Program-made: the position numbers and the translations under genes
Origin: Phytophthora quininea
Lineage: Eukaryota > Oomycota > Peronosporomycetes > Peronosporales > Peronosporaceae
Direction: 5' to 3'
Assembly: GCA_011947345.1 (NCBI GenBank)
Contig: JAAVTG010000845.1
Location: forward strand, 1-64,000
Length of the DNA: 64,000 bases
Notes under the pieces: generated by a model
Database searches by the model: none
The model's input: only the letters and a program-made list of their open reading frames with translations
Told to the model about the DNA's origin: nothing
Shown: one piece after another, positions 29,293 through 39,847 of the stretch
How positions within the stretch are numbered: position 1 is the first letter of the stretch
How the letters are laid out: the number at the start of each line of letters is the position of its first letter

Positions 29293-31109
29293 TCAAAACA
29301 TTTCGTTTTCCTTGGCAAGACGAAGCAAACCAACTGCCCCAGTGCAGGCAAAAGGCTGAAACGGCACAGCATCTCGCTCCTTGCTCCCCTCATGCCGCTC
29401 CGCTTTCATTTTCTCTAACCGTTTGGCGTGTTTCGACTTTGAAAGCTTCACGCGTCTTCGCCGTGGCCGAGCAGACTTGGCTGACTTTTTGGCATCACTG
29501 GCTTTTGATTCTTCGGGTTTCTGCTGCTGCAGATTGGCTAGTGCTGCAGCTTCTGCCAGTTCCTCTTCGTCTTCACTCTCCTCGCTATCAAAGTCAGCAC
29601 CGTATCCACCCAAGTCTTCGTGCTGAGCCGTTGTGGTGACCGGAACTTCGTTGTCGCTCTCGCTCTCCACATCCACCGTTTCCTCTTCGTCTTCTACCTC
29701 GCAATACGCAACTTCTTCTGTCAGATCACTAACATCGTGCTCCCCACTTGATGACTCATGCACGCTAGGTGCGTCCGAATCTACAGGCTGTGGTGATGCT
29801 ACTCGCTTTTTCGACGGGAGACGGCCAAAGTCTTTCTTCCAAAGACGCAGTATGTGGATGTGATGGTCGAACAGCATCTGGAAGTGCTCTTCGGACGTAT
29901 TTTTCTGGCTAAAATCACGTGGTAGACGCCCAAAGACCATGGCGATGATCATGTCAAGCACATTCATGCCAGCGCTCGGACCGGCCTCTCCGCCAGGATT
30001 GCCAAACGCGCTGTAGTACTCCTCCTCTTCCAGCTCGGGCTCTTTCAGATACTGATCCAAGAGCAGCACGAGTCGGTTCTCGATATCCTCCAGCTTTCGC
30101 AGCAGCAAATATTGGCCGCTCACCTTTCCCTCTTGGCTTGTCATTTTCTCCAACTTCTCTCGGAACGAGTCGCGCAGTCGAGTCAACTACACAAATTAAA
30201 AAAGCAGACTAGGGTCAGCGTATGGTAATTGTAACGGCAGACTCTTTTACCTCGTCGATTTCATCGCTGAGGTTCTGCTGCTGTTTCGTGTACTTCTCAT
30301 GCTCCTGCTCCGCCAGCAATTCCAACTCTGTGACGACGTCTCTCTTCCACCTGATGTCCCTCGAACATCGACGCAGACAATCCTTCAGGTACTCGACACT
30401 TTTCCACTGCGTTGGGTACGACAGCGTGTGCAGGTATTCATGCAGCGGGACATCGTCAATCACCGTCGGGTAGTCCAGCATGGCAAAAGTGTCCTCCGGA
30501 TACGCTGCATGCAGTCCATCCATCATCGCTCTCGAAGTTCCATAGGTGCAATGGAAGCAGGCCTCTAATTGGAATACAAGAACATGAATACTCCCTAAAA
30601 CTGATAAAAATCTAATTCTACTCACTCTGCTCAAACAGCACTTCCGCCAGCGTGGAAAAGTGGTGCTGCAAGGTCGTCTTGACCATCTGGAACACTTCCA
30701 TCATGTCGTCCCCTTCGGTATCGTCCTCTGTGGGCGGGAAGTGTTGTCTCTGTACTCTGGTCAAATTGACTACAAGTCTGGGGAAATCATCCGGTAGATC
30801 CGGAGACTCCTGCTCCCAGTCGTCCGCTTCATCTTGAATGGTTTGTGCAGGCTTTTCTGCATTATCTGCGTCTTGTAGCTGTTCGTTATCCCAGTCGTGG
30901 TCTTCCCAAGAGTCTTCTTGTTTAATTTGGGTACTATTATCACCTGCAGTCTTGTGCTGGCTCTTGACGCCGTTGGTCGCTGCCTGACGCGCTTGTAGGA
31001 AGGATGCGGGGACAGCGAAGCTCAGAGACATGGACGATCTGGAAATAACGCGCACAGAGCTCCGCGGGGCGTCCGCCGGCCGCCTCAGCACCTCCATCGT
31101 GACCTCCAT
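29293..31109 (-). CDS. conserved unknown coiled-coil protein with acidic and basic tail
   Basis: Three exons, 30626-31109, 30251-30564 and 29293-30186, with introns of 61 and 64 nt. The spliced length is exactly 564 codons and needs no correction. Exon 1 is acidic and low in complexity (QEDSWEDHDWDNEQ) and ends DMMEVFQMVKTTLQHHFSTL. Exon 2 has HEYLHTLSYPTQWKSVEYLK and a coiled coil (ELELLAEQEHEKYTKQQQNL). Exon 3 continues the coiled coil, then an Asp/Glu-rich linker, and ends in a Lys/Arg-rich segment (SARPRRRRVKLSKSKHAKRL), a likely nuclear or nucleolar targeting signal. A second possible start is the ATG at 31031. I do not recognise the family. Confidence 0.7.
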
Positions 31110-31205
31110 GTTGACGGGCGAGTTTTGGCTGGAGCAGAGGCCAAGGTACCTTAAAGTAGTGACAGATGGCTACATTTACGGCACAAGAATATTACTTGTC
31201 TTTTC

Positions 31206-31769
31206 TTACTCCTGCTCTTGCAGCCACGCGCGGGTCTCCATGAGCGCATTGCCCAGCAGATTCATCCCAAAACAGTTGTGCTGGGTCTCTGCGTCCACGT
31301 CCCCGCTCAGTCGGAAACTTTCGTTCTCTCTGAACATTTTGGCGATGGTGGAGACACCCAAACCGATGCCCCAAATGGCGTCTCGATGTGCTGCCTCGTA
31401 CAACGTTTTGCTGCCAGTGACCAGCAGTTTCTTCGCCAGATCATCGTCAGACGAAAACTTGAGCTTGAGCGCCTGCAGCATCACTTCATAGCGGTGGTGA
31501 CCCCAGACCTGGTCGTCGTAGTTCCCTACCTGTCGCCCCAACTTCTTGGCCTCAGGCGGTGTCTTCGTCTTGAGAATGGCGATCGCCAGCTGCTCGTTCC
31601 GCGGGTCGAACATTTCCTGCTTTCTCTTCATGAAAAACTGCTCGCTGGAGAAGTAGCGACGCCCTTCTGAGTCTGTGAACTCGCACGGGTGGAAGTTGCT
31701 CAGGAAACCGAATTTTGGGTCTCGTTGGCCGTAGAAGTAGACGGCATGGTCAGTCTCGACAAAAGCCAT
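31206..31769 (-). CDS. NADAR (YbiA-like) domain protein
   Basis: 187 codons, intronless, ATG 31769. The whole protein is one NADAR domain: VYFYGQRDPKFGFLSNFHPC, EGRRYFSSEQFFMKRKQEMF, ILKTKTPPEAKKLGRQVGNY and VMLQALKLKFSS. It closes with the diagnostic LLVTGSKTLYEAAHRDAIWG followed by IGLG. Characterised members are N-glycosidases that cleave early riboflavin-pathway intermediates. Related domains occur in ADP-ribose and NAD metabolism. The WGIG-type motif and the Glu in LYEA are present, so activity is plausible. It is the last housekeeping-type gene before the effector island. Confidence 0.85.
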   Translation of the reverse strand: MAFVETDHAVYFYGQRDPKFGFLSNFHPCEFTDSEGRRYFSSEQFFMKRKQEMFDPRNEQLAIAILKTKTPPEAKKLGRQVGNYDDQVWGHHRYEVMLQALKLKFSSDDDLAKKLLVTGSKTLYEAAHRDAIWGIGLGVSTIAKMFRENESFRLSGDVDAETQHNCFGMNLLGNALMETRAWLQEQE

Positions 31770-31899
31770 CGGGAAAGAAGTGGCTGGGTCTTGTGCTCAG
31801 GACGCTGCAAATTCAGAAATGGAATACTTGTAGCAGTGCTGGCAATTCGTATCTGCACCGACCTTCATTCACACAAAGGTAACTATTGTTGAAAACCTT

Positions 31900-32427
31900 C
31901 TACGACGACTTGCTGAGAGCGTTCCTCGCCTTCGTCATCCACGTCTGCCAATAAGTGACATAGCGCACGTAGTACGTAAAAGCCTTGGTGCCAGATACAC
32001 CGGCGCCCTTGGTCGGGACTTTCAACAACTCAGCCACTTGGAAAGGTTTTAATCCCTCCAGGAACCATTTGGCTTTCTTGCGGTTAGTGGCGGTCACAGC
32101 GGATAGCTGGTTGTTGGGATTGCTGGGATTGCTGGGCTTGCCCGTCCTGATAAGGTACTTCTTGAGGTTGGACGTGATCGAATCGGGTAGGGCAAAGGCT
32201 CCTCCCCGCTCTTCGTCGAGCGAGTTGTTATCACTTTCACCATCACCATCGTCGTCGTTGTCGACCGTGTGAGCAGTTCTCAAGGACCGCTTGCTCTGGC
32301 GATCCGCAACCGACTTCGCATCATGCGTGTCCAAGGTGGGGGCTCTATTGCGGGTTGAGTCGGAGAGAGCCTCACTGTAGGCCATGAAAATGGCCACAGC
32401 CAACAGGACGAGGTAAACTGACCGCAT
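31900..32427 (-). CDS. RxLR-dEER effector, complete
   Basis: 175 codons from ATG 32427. The signal peptide is MRSVYLVLLAVAIFMAYSEA followed by LS. RSLR is at residues 47-50 within RQSKRSLRTAH. An Asp-rich stretch follows, then DEER at 71-74. The C-terminal domain contains WFLEGLKPFQVAELLKVP, KGAGVSGTKAF and a Tyr/Trp-rich YYVRYVTYWQTW, and ends LSKSS. RxLR effectors are secreted and enter plant cells to interfere with defence. I chose this ATG over the one at 32541 because only here does the signal peptide start the protein. The 5' part (32126-32427) is duplicated at 43625-43926, but only this copy has its C-terminal domain. Fully open. Confidence 0.9.
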   Translation of the reverse strand: MRSVYLVLLAVAIFMAYSEALSDSTRNRAPTLDTHDAKSVADRQSKRSLRTAHTVDNDDDGDGESDNNSLDEERGGAFALPDSITSNLKKYLIRTGKPSNPSNPNNQLSAVTATNRKKAKWFLEGLKPFQVAELLKVPTKGAGVSGTKAFTYYVRYVTYWQTWMTKARNALSKSS

Positions 32428-33302
32428 TCGCTTGAGTTCTTGTACGCTTGAATTCTTGGGCGCAGGTCGCAGAGTGGCGAACCATTTCCAGCAGAGCTCT
32501 TCTGTTCGAAGTGAGTTGCAATTCGTGATGATAAAAGCCACAACGATGTTGGTGGTGACAGGGATCGTCAGAACCGGTTATCGGATCCGCATGACAAAGG
32601 TTTTTGCAGACGAAAGCGTCCTTGGTGCCTGGTTTTGTGTCGGTGTAGGTTTTGCTTTGAGGCACTGTATCGTATCCTCGGAGGAGCATGAAAACTTTTA
32701 CTCTTCGCCTGCAACTCCTTAGATTCTGGGCGAGAAGAAAGCTGAAGATGCATGACGGCAAAGGTTCTAAAAAGGTGGGTTCTGGAATGCAAATTGCACA
32801 CTGAGTCAAACCAGTGACAACATAGCTTAAGGAGCTTTCATAAGTGGTCAACTATCGATGAATATGAAGACCTTTCCTGATTGGTGTCAAGTAATAGTGC
32901 AAATAGAAGAAGTGTTACACGCAGCAGCTACTCGGTATAAAATACTCGCCCGTATATGTCGAACTCATCCAAGAACCCGAATTCGATTTTACCGTACAGT
33001 CTCAAAATGTTTGCCACCGGCGATGGAGTTGGTAGTACAGTACTGTTGCAGATCATAAGCTTGATCTCTGATCCGGTACTCGAACCTGCAAAATCCCTCC
33101 CCAAAACGGAGCAGATGATTTCCCAAAATGTGAGCAAGTCAATATCTCACATTCAAAAATCGCACTCAGATCAGGAAAACACTGCTCCCCAGAAGAAGGA
33201 GCGCCGCAGCTTGGACGGCGCGCGCTATGGCGACAGCTACGCTGCATCTACCTCCTCCACCGCGCTCGTAGTGTAGACGTTCCCTTTCTCTTCCGAATAC
33301 CT
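32428..33302. other. intergenic region between the RxLR gene and the copia element
   Basis: No supported gene. It should contain the RxLR promoter and, before the copia insertion, was continuous with the NLP promoter at 38208-38482. A plus-strand frame from 32956 is open in this copy but broken by a one-base difference in the other copy, which argues against coding. Confidence 0.45.
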
Positions 33303-33307
33303 CAGGG
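33303..33307. repeat. left target-site duplication of copia copy A (CAGGG)
   Basis: Abuts the LTR at 33308 and is repeated at 38203-38207. Confidence 0.9.
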
Positions 33308-33519
33308 TGTAGGTTGTTGGTAGAGTTTGTTGGTCCGTCGTATATTGAGAAGTGAATAGCTAGCTTACCCCGTCCTTGCTGCCCTCGCTGTCCGTGGCGT
33401 CCTTGATGCCCGTCCTTGGGTCCAGCCGCCAGTGCTTTCCCAATCGCGTGGGAGGGGCGGAACCGGTCCTCCGAACCGCAGTCTTTGCTGTGGTCCGCGT
33501 GGACCAGGCTCTTCCAACA
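33308..33519 (-). repeat. copia LTR, copy A, 3' end in element orientation
   Basis: 212 bp. Adjacent at 33520-33529 the minus strand reads GAGGAGGAG, the polypurine tract. Confidence 0.92.
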
Positions 33520-33537
33520 CTCCTCCTCGGCCGTCAC

Positions 33538-36500
33538 CTACGCCAACTTGACGATTTGGCGCAACTCCGCCATCCTGGGCGCCGGGAAGGCCTTGGTCAA
33601 CAGATCCGCCTTCATCAGGCTCGACTCGACGTCCTTGGGCTGCACGATGCCCTTGCGAGCGTAGCCGCAGATGAACTTGATCCGGATGTCGACGTACTTG
33701 GCGCTCGCCATGCTGTCCTCGGACTCCAGCTGCTTGATGGCGGCCTGGTTGTCCATGTGCATGGGCATGGACTGGGAGACGGCAAAGTGTAGCTCGCGCA
33801 CCAGCTCACGTAGTCAGAGCAGCTCGCGTCCGACATGGGAGGCCGACGTGAACTCGGCCTCCATCGTGGACAACGACACGCTCGTCTACTTCTTGCAGAT
33901 CCAGTGCACGATCGCTCAATCCATGGTGACCACGCCCCCGATCACCGACTTCCGGTCACCCTTGTCGGCTGCGAAGTCCGCGTCGCTCCAGCTCTCTACC
34001 TGGATGCAGCGCCCGTCGGCCACGCCGACGTCCATGCGGAGCTTGAGGGTCTTGGTGGCCTTCAAGTATTGCGCGATCCTCTTCGCGAGCTTCCAGTCGC
34101 TCGTTCGCGGCTGGTGCGTGTGCCTGATCGCCTTGTGCACCGCGAAACTGATGTCAGGCCTGGTGCACCGGGCGATCCAGAGCAAACTGCCGACCAGCGA
34201 CTGAAAGCTCCGAATCGTGGGCTCGCCGTTGGCGCCGACGCTCGGCAGCAGCTGCAGCTCTTGGGGCTCAGCGTCGTTGGCCTCTCCGCCGATGGGCGTC
34301 TTGACGCCGTTCGCGTCCGCCAGCCCGAACTGCTCCAGCAGCTCTTCAATGGCGGCTTGTTGGTCTAAGCTGTAGCCGTCTGTCTCGTCGAGATGCACGC
34401 GCATCCCAAGGAACTTGCCCACCTTGCCCAAATCCTTGATAGACAGGATCTTCATGGCCACAAAGAAGTCCTCGACCAGGTCCGGCTTGGACGCGGTGAC
34501 CAGCAGGTCATCCACGTACACGCCCACGATGGTCATGTCGTTGCCTTCGCGCTTGTAGTAGTAGAGGCACATGTCCGTGGTGCAGCGCGTGAAGCCCAGC
34601 TCCTCCAGCTTGGAGTGCAGCAGCTGGCTCCACAACCTTCCGGCCTGCTTCAGGCCGTACAGCGACTTCTTCAGCCGCAGCGCGATCTTCTTGTAGCTGC
34701 TCACGCCGCACGCGCGCAACACCTCCTCGGGCACGATCATGCCCTTGGGGATGGCCAGGTAGATCTCCAAGTGCTGCTCCTTCTCAGCCTTCACGTACGC
34801 GTTGGGGATGTTCCCGTGTCTGGCCGGCACGCGCCAGCGCCGCGCGAACACCAGGATCACCTTGACGGTGCTCAGCTCCATGACTGCGGCAAACGTGAGG
34901 TTGTAGTCGATGCCGTACAGCTGCTCGTTGCCGCAGGTCACCAGGCGGGCCTTGAAACACTCGATGGCGCCGTCGGCGTCGGTCTTGGTCTTGAAGACCC
35001 ACTTCGTGTGTAGCACGTGGCTGCCGACTGGCGGCACCTCGACCGTCCACACGGCGTTCTCCTCCAACGCCTTCAGCTCTTCGACCATCGCCATGGTCCA
35101 CTCGTCCTTGAGCGGGCTCTTCATGGCCTCCCCGTAGTTCTTCGGGTCGGCCTCCCGCACGCTGTTCACCACGTCGGGTGCCGCTACATCCTTGCTGGCG
35201 CCGGTGTTCTCCGGCGACGCCGCCTTCCGCGTGACCGACCTCGTCTGGTGTCTCTCGCGCGTCCAGCGGCTCTTTGCGCGGCGCTTGCCCTTGGTCTTCG
35301 CGGCCGCCACCGCGCGCTGTGGGTCTCCATGGGCCTCTTCCGCATTCTCCTCCTCCGCGTCCTGGAGGTGTACCCGCCTGAGCTGCTCGTTCTGGGTGAC
35401 TGTGAGCGTCTCCACGTTCCGCACGTGCTGCGTCACCACAACCACCCTGTCCTTGGGGAGGTACACTCTGTACCCCTTCATCTCGTCGCTCTTGCCGACG
35501 ATCATGCCCGACTTGCCGCGCTCGCCCAACGACTTGTTCTTGGCGTCGCGGTGCACTGTGCACGGCGACCCGAAAGCTGCGATCTCGCTGATGTCGGGGT
35601 GTGCTTGGTCAGCATCTGCATGGGCGACTTGCACCCCGGGTTGCTCTTGCTCGGGCTCCGGTTCAGGATGTAGGCGGCGTACTCAGCGGCGTCTCCCCAG
35701 AAGCTCAGCGGTAGCCCGCACGCGAACACCATGCTCCGCACCATGTTCACAATGGTGCGGTGCATGCGCTCGGCCTTGCCGTTGCTGGCCTGGTTCCTGG
35801 GCTCGCTGATCTGGCGCGCGATGCCGGTCTGCTCGCAGAAGAGGTCCAGGGGATTACTCTCCTCCGCCGTCCGTGCGCAGGACGTGGATTCGGCAGTTGA
35901 ATTGGCGCTCGAAAAAGGCCATGAAGTGCTTGAACTTCAGCGCCGCCATGTCCTTGGTCTTGGCCAGGAATATGCGGCAGTAGTTCGTCCGGTGGTCGAT
36001 GAAGTTCACCAGGTAGTGGTTCCCCAGCCTGTCCCTGGGCGTCACGGGCCCCTTCAGGTCCGAGCAGATCACGCCGTCGATGACGTCGATGGGCGAATTG
36101 GCGCCCGTGTCCTTGCGCGACTGCGCGTTCTTGGTCTGCTTGCCCTGCGCGCATGTCAGGCAGTTGTCGCGCTTGTGGTCAGTGAGCGCGATCCCCGAGG
36201 CCGGGTCCTTCGCGATCTTCACGATGGTGTCGTAGTTCAAGTGGCCGAGTCTGCGGTGGAACTGCGTGAGCGTCCCGACCTGCACGTCCGGTCCGACACC
36301 TTCCTGGGCCTCCGCCAATGCTGCCATCAGCACGTCTCCAGCGCTGCGACCACTCTCTTGGTTTGTGGTGTGTACCACGAGCACGTTGTTGCGCCGGTGC
36401 ACGTCCAACACCGCGGGCCCCTTGCCCGACGTCGCCGCTATCACGCGGTGCCGGCCTCGGTACTCGATCCTGAAGCCCTTCTTCTCCAGCAAGCCATACG

Positions 36501-37986
36501 AGATAATGTTCCTCTCGAGGTTCTCGGCGTACTGCACGTCAAGCAGCTTCACCTTGGTCTTCTTGCCCATGGCCGTGGTCTCCAGCATCACGCTGCCACG
36601 CTTGGTCACCTTCAGGGTCCCGCCGTCCGCGGCAACGCACTGACTCTCGAAGTCCTCCGCGTTCTCGAGCAGATTCACGTTGTTCACGAGGTGCCTGCTC
36701 GACCCCGTGTCCAGGATCCAGTGACCCTTGTTCAGCTCGTCGTGGCTCACCGCGAGCGTGAAGTCCACGTGGCTGCCCTGGTTCCCCTCCTTCGTTTTCG
36801 ACGGGCACGCGGCCTTCAAATGTCCCTGCTTGCCGCACTTGAAACACTTGCGGGTGTCCACCCGCTCCTCGTTGATGTCGTTCACGACGTCGTGGCCGAT
36901 GTTCTTCGTGCGGAGCTGGATCTCCGTCGACTGGGCGAAGTGAACCAGCTCCTCTGCCTGGCGGAGGTAGTCCGTGCGGTTGAGGTTCAGCCGTGACAGC
37001 ATGGACACGCGCATCCCAGGGTCGGCGTAGTGGACGATGTTGTCCAGCACCAGGTTCTCCGCGCCTCCGCACGCCTCGCTGACCGCCACCAAGTACAGGT
37101 AGTGCTCGGTCCAGCTGCGCTTGGCGGTCTTGGGTGCCGTGAACATCTTCATGCTCTGCGCCGGGGTGATCTTGGTGGCAAAAGTATGCAGCAGCCGCTG
37201 CATGGCGTGCTCCAGCGTCGGGCTCTCGTTCCACCAGCCTTCAACCTGCTGGTTGTAGTATCTCTCGGCCATCCCGGTGAGGTGGTGGCCGAGGATGTCG
37301 ACCTTGACCTCCTCCGTCCACGCAAAGCCGCTCGCACGCTCCGCAAACTGGATCTGTCGCACGAACCGCTTGCCCCACGACAAGAATCCGCTGCCGAGGC
37401 CTTGGTACAGCTATTTGCCGTCGAAGTGGCGGATGCCAAGCTTGCGCTGGCGCGTGTCGGGCACGCGCGGGAAACTCTGGACTGGCGGCTGCATGCCGAG
37501 TCCCATGGCGGGCGGATGGGCGCCCGGCTGGTACATGCGCGGGGGCACGTAGTGCTGGGGTAGCGCTGGCTGCGGAGCTTGAGCCATCTCCACGTTGGCT
37601 GCCGCCTCGTCCCCGTACCCGTTCTGCCTCACGCCGAAGTACGTGCCCGGCGACACGAGCAAGTCGCGCGGCGGCGGCGTCTCGTCCAGCGCGTGCCGGT
37701 CCATGGGCTTCCCGAGTCCGATCGCCGACTCGAAGATGCTCGACTCACGCGAGGGGCATCTGTCGTGCTCCTCCTGCCGCAACTGGAAGGCCTCCAGGCA
37801 CTCCATGCGCTCCGCGAGGTTCGTGAGGAGGCCCAGCAGCTTCTCCTGCGGGTCCTCCGGCTTGGGCAGGTCCTTGACTGCCTCAACAGCAGCCCCGTAC
37901 TGGCCGTTGTCGTCCTTCCCGGCGGCCTTGGCTTCCGGGGTCGCAGGAGCTTCGCTCCCGGCGACGGCTTGTGTTCTCGGGCTCAT
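33538..37986 (-). pseudogene. copia Gag-Pol polyprotein, copy A, with stops and frame changes
   Basis: Starts at ATG 37986 (MSPRTQAVAGSEAPATPEAK). Gag contains RKCFKCGKQGHLKAACPS. Protease reads WILDTGSSRHLVN. Integrase has HRRLGHLNYDTIVKI, CLTCAQGKQ, VICSDLKGPVTPRD and RTDGGGE. Reverse transcriptase has KSLYGLKQAGRLWSQLL and VGVYVDDLLVTASK. RNase H has WSDADFAADKGDRKSV and HMDNQAAIKQLESEDS. Breaks are an in-frame TAG at 37411-37413 inside Gag and a loss of two bases near 35853 after RTDGGGE. A loss of one base near 35615 restores the frame, and in-frame stops lie at 33916-33918, 33886-33888 and 33814-33816 inside RNase H. All are shared with copy B, so they are not random sequencing errors. 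The GC-rich sequence leaves long meaningless frames on the other strand. Confidence 0.9.
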
Positions 37987-37990
37987 AACC
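37975..37990 (-). promoter_or_regulatory. copia primer-binding site overlapping the start codon
   Basis: Directly after the 5' LTR the minus strand reads GGTTATGAGCCCGAG. This has the CAT-anticodon-loop complement seen in elements primed by a half-tRNA-Met, as in Drosophila copia. The ATG in it is also the first codon of Gag, four bases from the LTR. Confidence 0.55.
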
Positions 37991-38202
37991 TGTAGGTTGT
38001 TGGTAGAGTTTGTTGGTCCGTCGTATATTGAGAAGTGAATAGCTAGCTTACCCCGTCCTTGCTGCCCTCGCTGTCCGTGGCGTCCTTGATGCCCGTCCTT
38101 GGGTCCAGCCGCCAGTGCTTTCCCAATCGCGTGGGAGGGGCGGAACCGGTCCTCCGAACCGCAGTCTTTGCTGTGGTCCGCGTGGACCAGGCTCTTCCAA
38201 CA
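37991..38202 (-). repeat. copia LTR, copy A, 5' end in element orientation
   Basis: 212 bp, no difference from 33308-33519 seen by eye. Confidence 0.92.
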
Positions 38203-38207
38203 CAGGG
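38203..38207. repeat. right target-site duplication of copia copy A (CAGGG)
   Basis: Identical to 33303-33307. Confidence 0.9.
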
Positions 38208-38482
38208 GTGTCTTACATTTGTATAGTGAGCAGAAAATTTTCCCAAAAAGTAAGCACTGATTTTAGACTTGCAAAGTCTGCATACCACAATGCCGATGCT
38301 CAGAAAAGTAGCTAGCAAGGCAACCACAGGTTGTCAATGGAGTCTTGTCCCATGAATACAACGGATAATGGCAATCGAAAAGGTCGTCTTACCACCAGCA
38401 AACCGTACGTGTCGACCGTGGCGCAATCTCGCTCTTCAATTTTTCAGCTAACAGCCCCAACTCTTTCTGTGGCCGTTTAAAA

Positions 38483-38785
38483 ATGAGAGCACTCAGACTG
38501 CTCGTTTTCGTTGTTGCAGCCATCACCAGCGTCAGAGCAGCGTCGATCGACCACGACAAGGTGGAGCCATTCCCCCAGCCAGAACCTGTCACCGACGCCG
38601 AGAAAGCGGCCGTCAAGTTCAAGCCTTCGCTTGTCATTAAGGGTGGATGCCATCCATACCCAGCCGTGAACGCCGCCGGTGATACAAATGCCGGACTCAA
38701 AGGAACGGGGAGAATGGACGGGGATTGTCAGGGCTCTGAGCTTGGGTCGCAAGTCTCCAGTCGCTTCCCCATCAGATACAGGTAG
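38483..38785 (+). pseudogene. NLP (Nep1-like) gene, truncated copy
   Basis: The first 91 codons match the complete NLP at 49982-50761: signal peptide [19 protein letters not shown], then the [10 protein letters not shown] region. Homology stops at 38755, the duplication edge. A further ten unrelated codons lead to a stop at 38783-38785. The core domain that gives NLPs their activity is absent, so no functional product is expected. NLPs are secreted proteins of plant-associated microbes, some cytolytic. Upstream 38208-38482 is the promoter region shared with the intact copy. Confidence 0.9.
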
Positions 38786-39068
38786 CACAACGCGTGTATC
38801 AACTGGATGTTGATGCGGCCAACGAACCTGCATCCAGGGATCGGGAAAAAACATTAGCATTGTTACATTGCAAAATTGTCCTCCACAATATTGATTGTGG
38901 CGACCTCGTCCAATATTGCCAGGATCGTAATGGCAGCTAGCAGCTTCTACTCATAGCTAATCGTACTCTTCAGCCTCTACTTCGCTATCTTCTCATGCTA
39001 CCCTCTCTGCCTACTTAATCCTCAAGGAGAGGATTGACTCGAGCGTCTTCGCACTCACTCGCTTCCGC
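38786..39068. other. short non-coding stretch
   Basis: Nothing supported. The 14-mer CAATATTGATTGTG occurs near 38887 and again near 39802, one on each side of the hAT remnant. Confidence 0.35.
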
Positions 39069-39847
39069 TTATATTACCCTCCAAGCATGCACTTCACTGC
39101 CGAGAACAGTCGTTCCACCTCGACGGAGGTAGCAGGAAGCCAAGACAAATCGATGTACTTCATGCGGTCTTCCTCTCTGGACTTGGATCTCTCTTCGATA
39201 GCTGCTTTGACTTCCCCAGGCGATCTGCGGCGTCTGATGATAGGCGCGACTACTCTCGTTTCGCCGTACACCACTCGGACTTGCAGACCTTGGTGAACGA
39301 ACACTAGAGGCTTTGGTGTGCTTCTTCTTTGAAGTGCCTGGGCGGGTCGATTTAGATTTTCTGTGTTTGCGCTTGATGCTGGGCTCTGAGGAGACACAAG
39401 CGCTACCAGAATTAATCGATTCCTCTTCTGTGGAGCGCAAAAGCCGATGGATAGTGCTGGTTTCTTCTGGAGGCTTGGGAGCAAACGCCGAGCTGATCGA
39501 CATCGTTGGTGGAACAGGCTTACGCGAGTGATTCGAGACGAACGAGGCTGCTGCGATAGTTGCGTGGTTAGCAGAGGGGTTCGATGCGGGGTTGTCGTGG
39601 GGGTTGAAAAGTGTGAGCTGGAGCGCGCCGTGGTCTCGCAAAAACCTCGCTCGTGCTCTCCCACTTCCTCGTTCCTCGAGACCGCAGACGTGGTTATTTG
39701 CCTCTGCCAACTCGTCGAACAAGACCTCACAGACACTTCAACGAGAAGACACACAATTAGATCGATGCATTGCAATTGTTTTCCTAGGAAATTGACATTG
39801 TTCCAATATTGATTGTGTCGAGCGTCTCGACAACAATCCATATACAA
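39069..39847 (-). pseudogene. hAT-type transposase remnant
   Basis: Two minus-strand frames are interleaved. One (39722-39069) reads a Ser/Lys-rich, linker-like region (SIKRKHRKSKSTRPGTSKKK). The other (39847-39074) ends KYIDLSWLPATSVEVERLFS followed by AVKCMLGG, the hallmark of the hAT dimerisation region near the transposase C-terminus. No catalytic core survives. Only the tail remains, and in a different frame from the preceding sequence. Confidence 0.55.

Larger units (their letters stand above)
33308..38202 (-). mobile_element. Ty1/copia LTR retrotransposon, copy A (4895 bp), defective
   Basis: Two 212-bp LTRs (TGTA...AACA), identical by eye, sit inside a CAGGG duplication. Minus-strand order is Gag, protease, integrase, reverse transcriptase, RNase H, the copia order. 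Four in-frame stop codons and a pair of frame changes disable the polyprotein. The element lies between the head-to-head RxLR and NLP genes. Confidence 0.93.
32126..38755. repeat. segmental duplication, copy A (6630 bp, direct)
   Basis: Matches 43625-50254 base for base at a constant offset of 11,499, apart from roughly eleven substitutions and two one-base length changes that cancel (near 32770 and 33105). It covers the 5' part of the RxLR gene, the intergenic region, a complete copia element with its target duplication, and the first 91 codons of the NLP gene. Beyond 32126 and 38755 the two loci diverge abruptly. Confidence 0.95.

Noticed and set aside
32956..33276. 106-codon plus-strand ORF in the RxLR-copia intergenic region
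   Set aside because: The second copy of the region has a one-base difference that destroys the frame; no domain or signal peptide.
33814..33918. Stop-codon reassignment (TGA/TAG read as sense)
   Set aside because: Neighbouring genes use TAA, TAG and TGA as normal stops, so the in-frame stops in copia are lesions.
34393..35673. Several other long frames overlapping copia reverse transcriptase on both strands
   Set aside because: Composition is that of shifted codons (His/Leu/Val/Arg or Arg/Gly-rich) and no domain is present; the YVDD-bearing frame is the real one.
35731..36996. Long plus-strand ORF (421 codons) rich in Val, His, Arg and Leu
   Set aside because: It lies antisense to copia protease/integrase; the GC-rich coding strand leaves the opposite frames open. 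The same ORF recurs in copy B only because the block is duplicated.
38887..39815. Terminal repeats of the hAT remnant based on the repeated CAATATTGATTGTG
   Set aside because: The two copies are in direct, not inverted, orientation and no 8-bp target duplication was seen.
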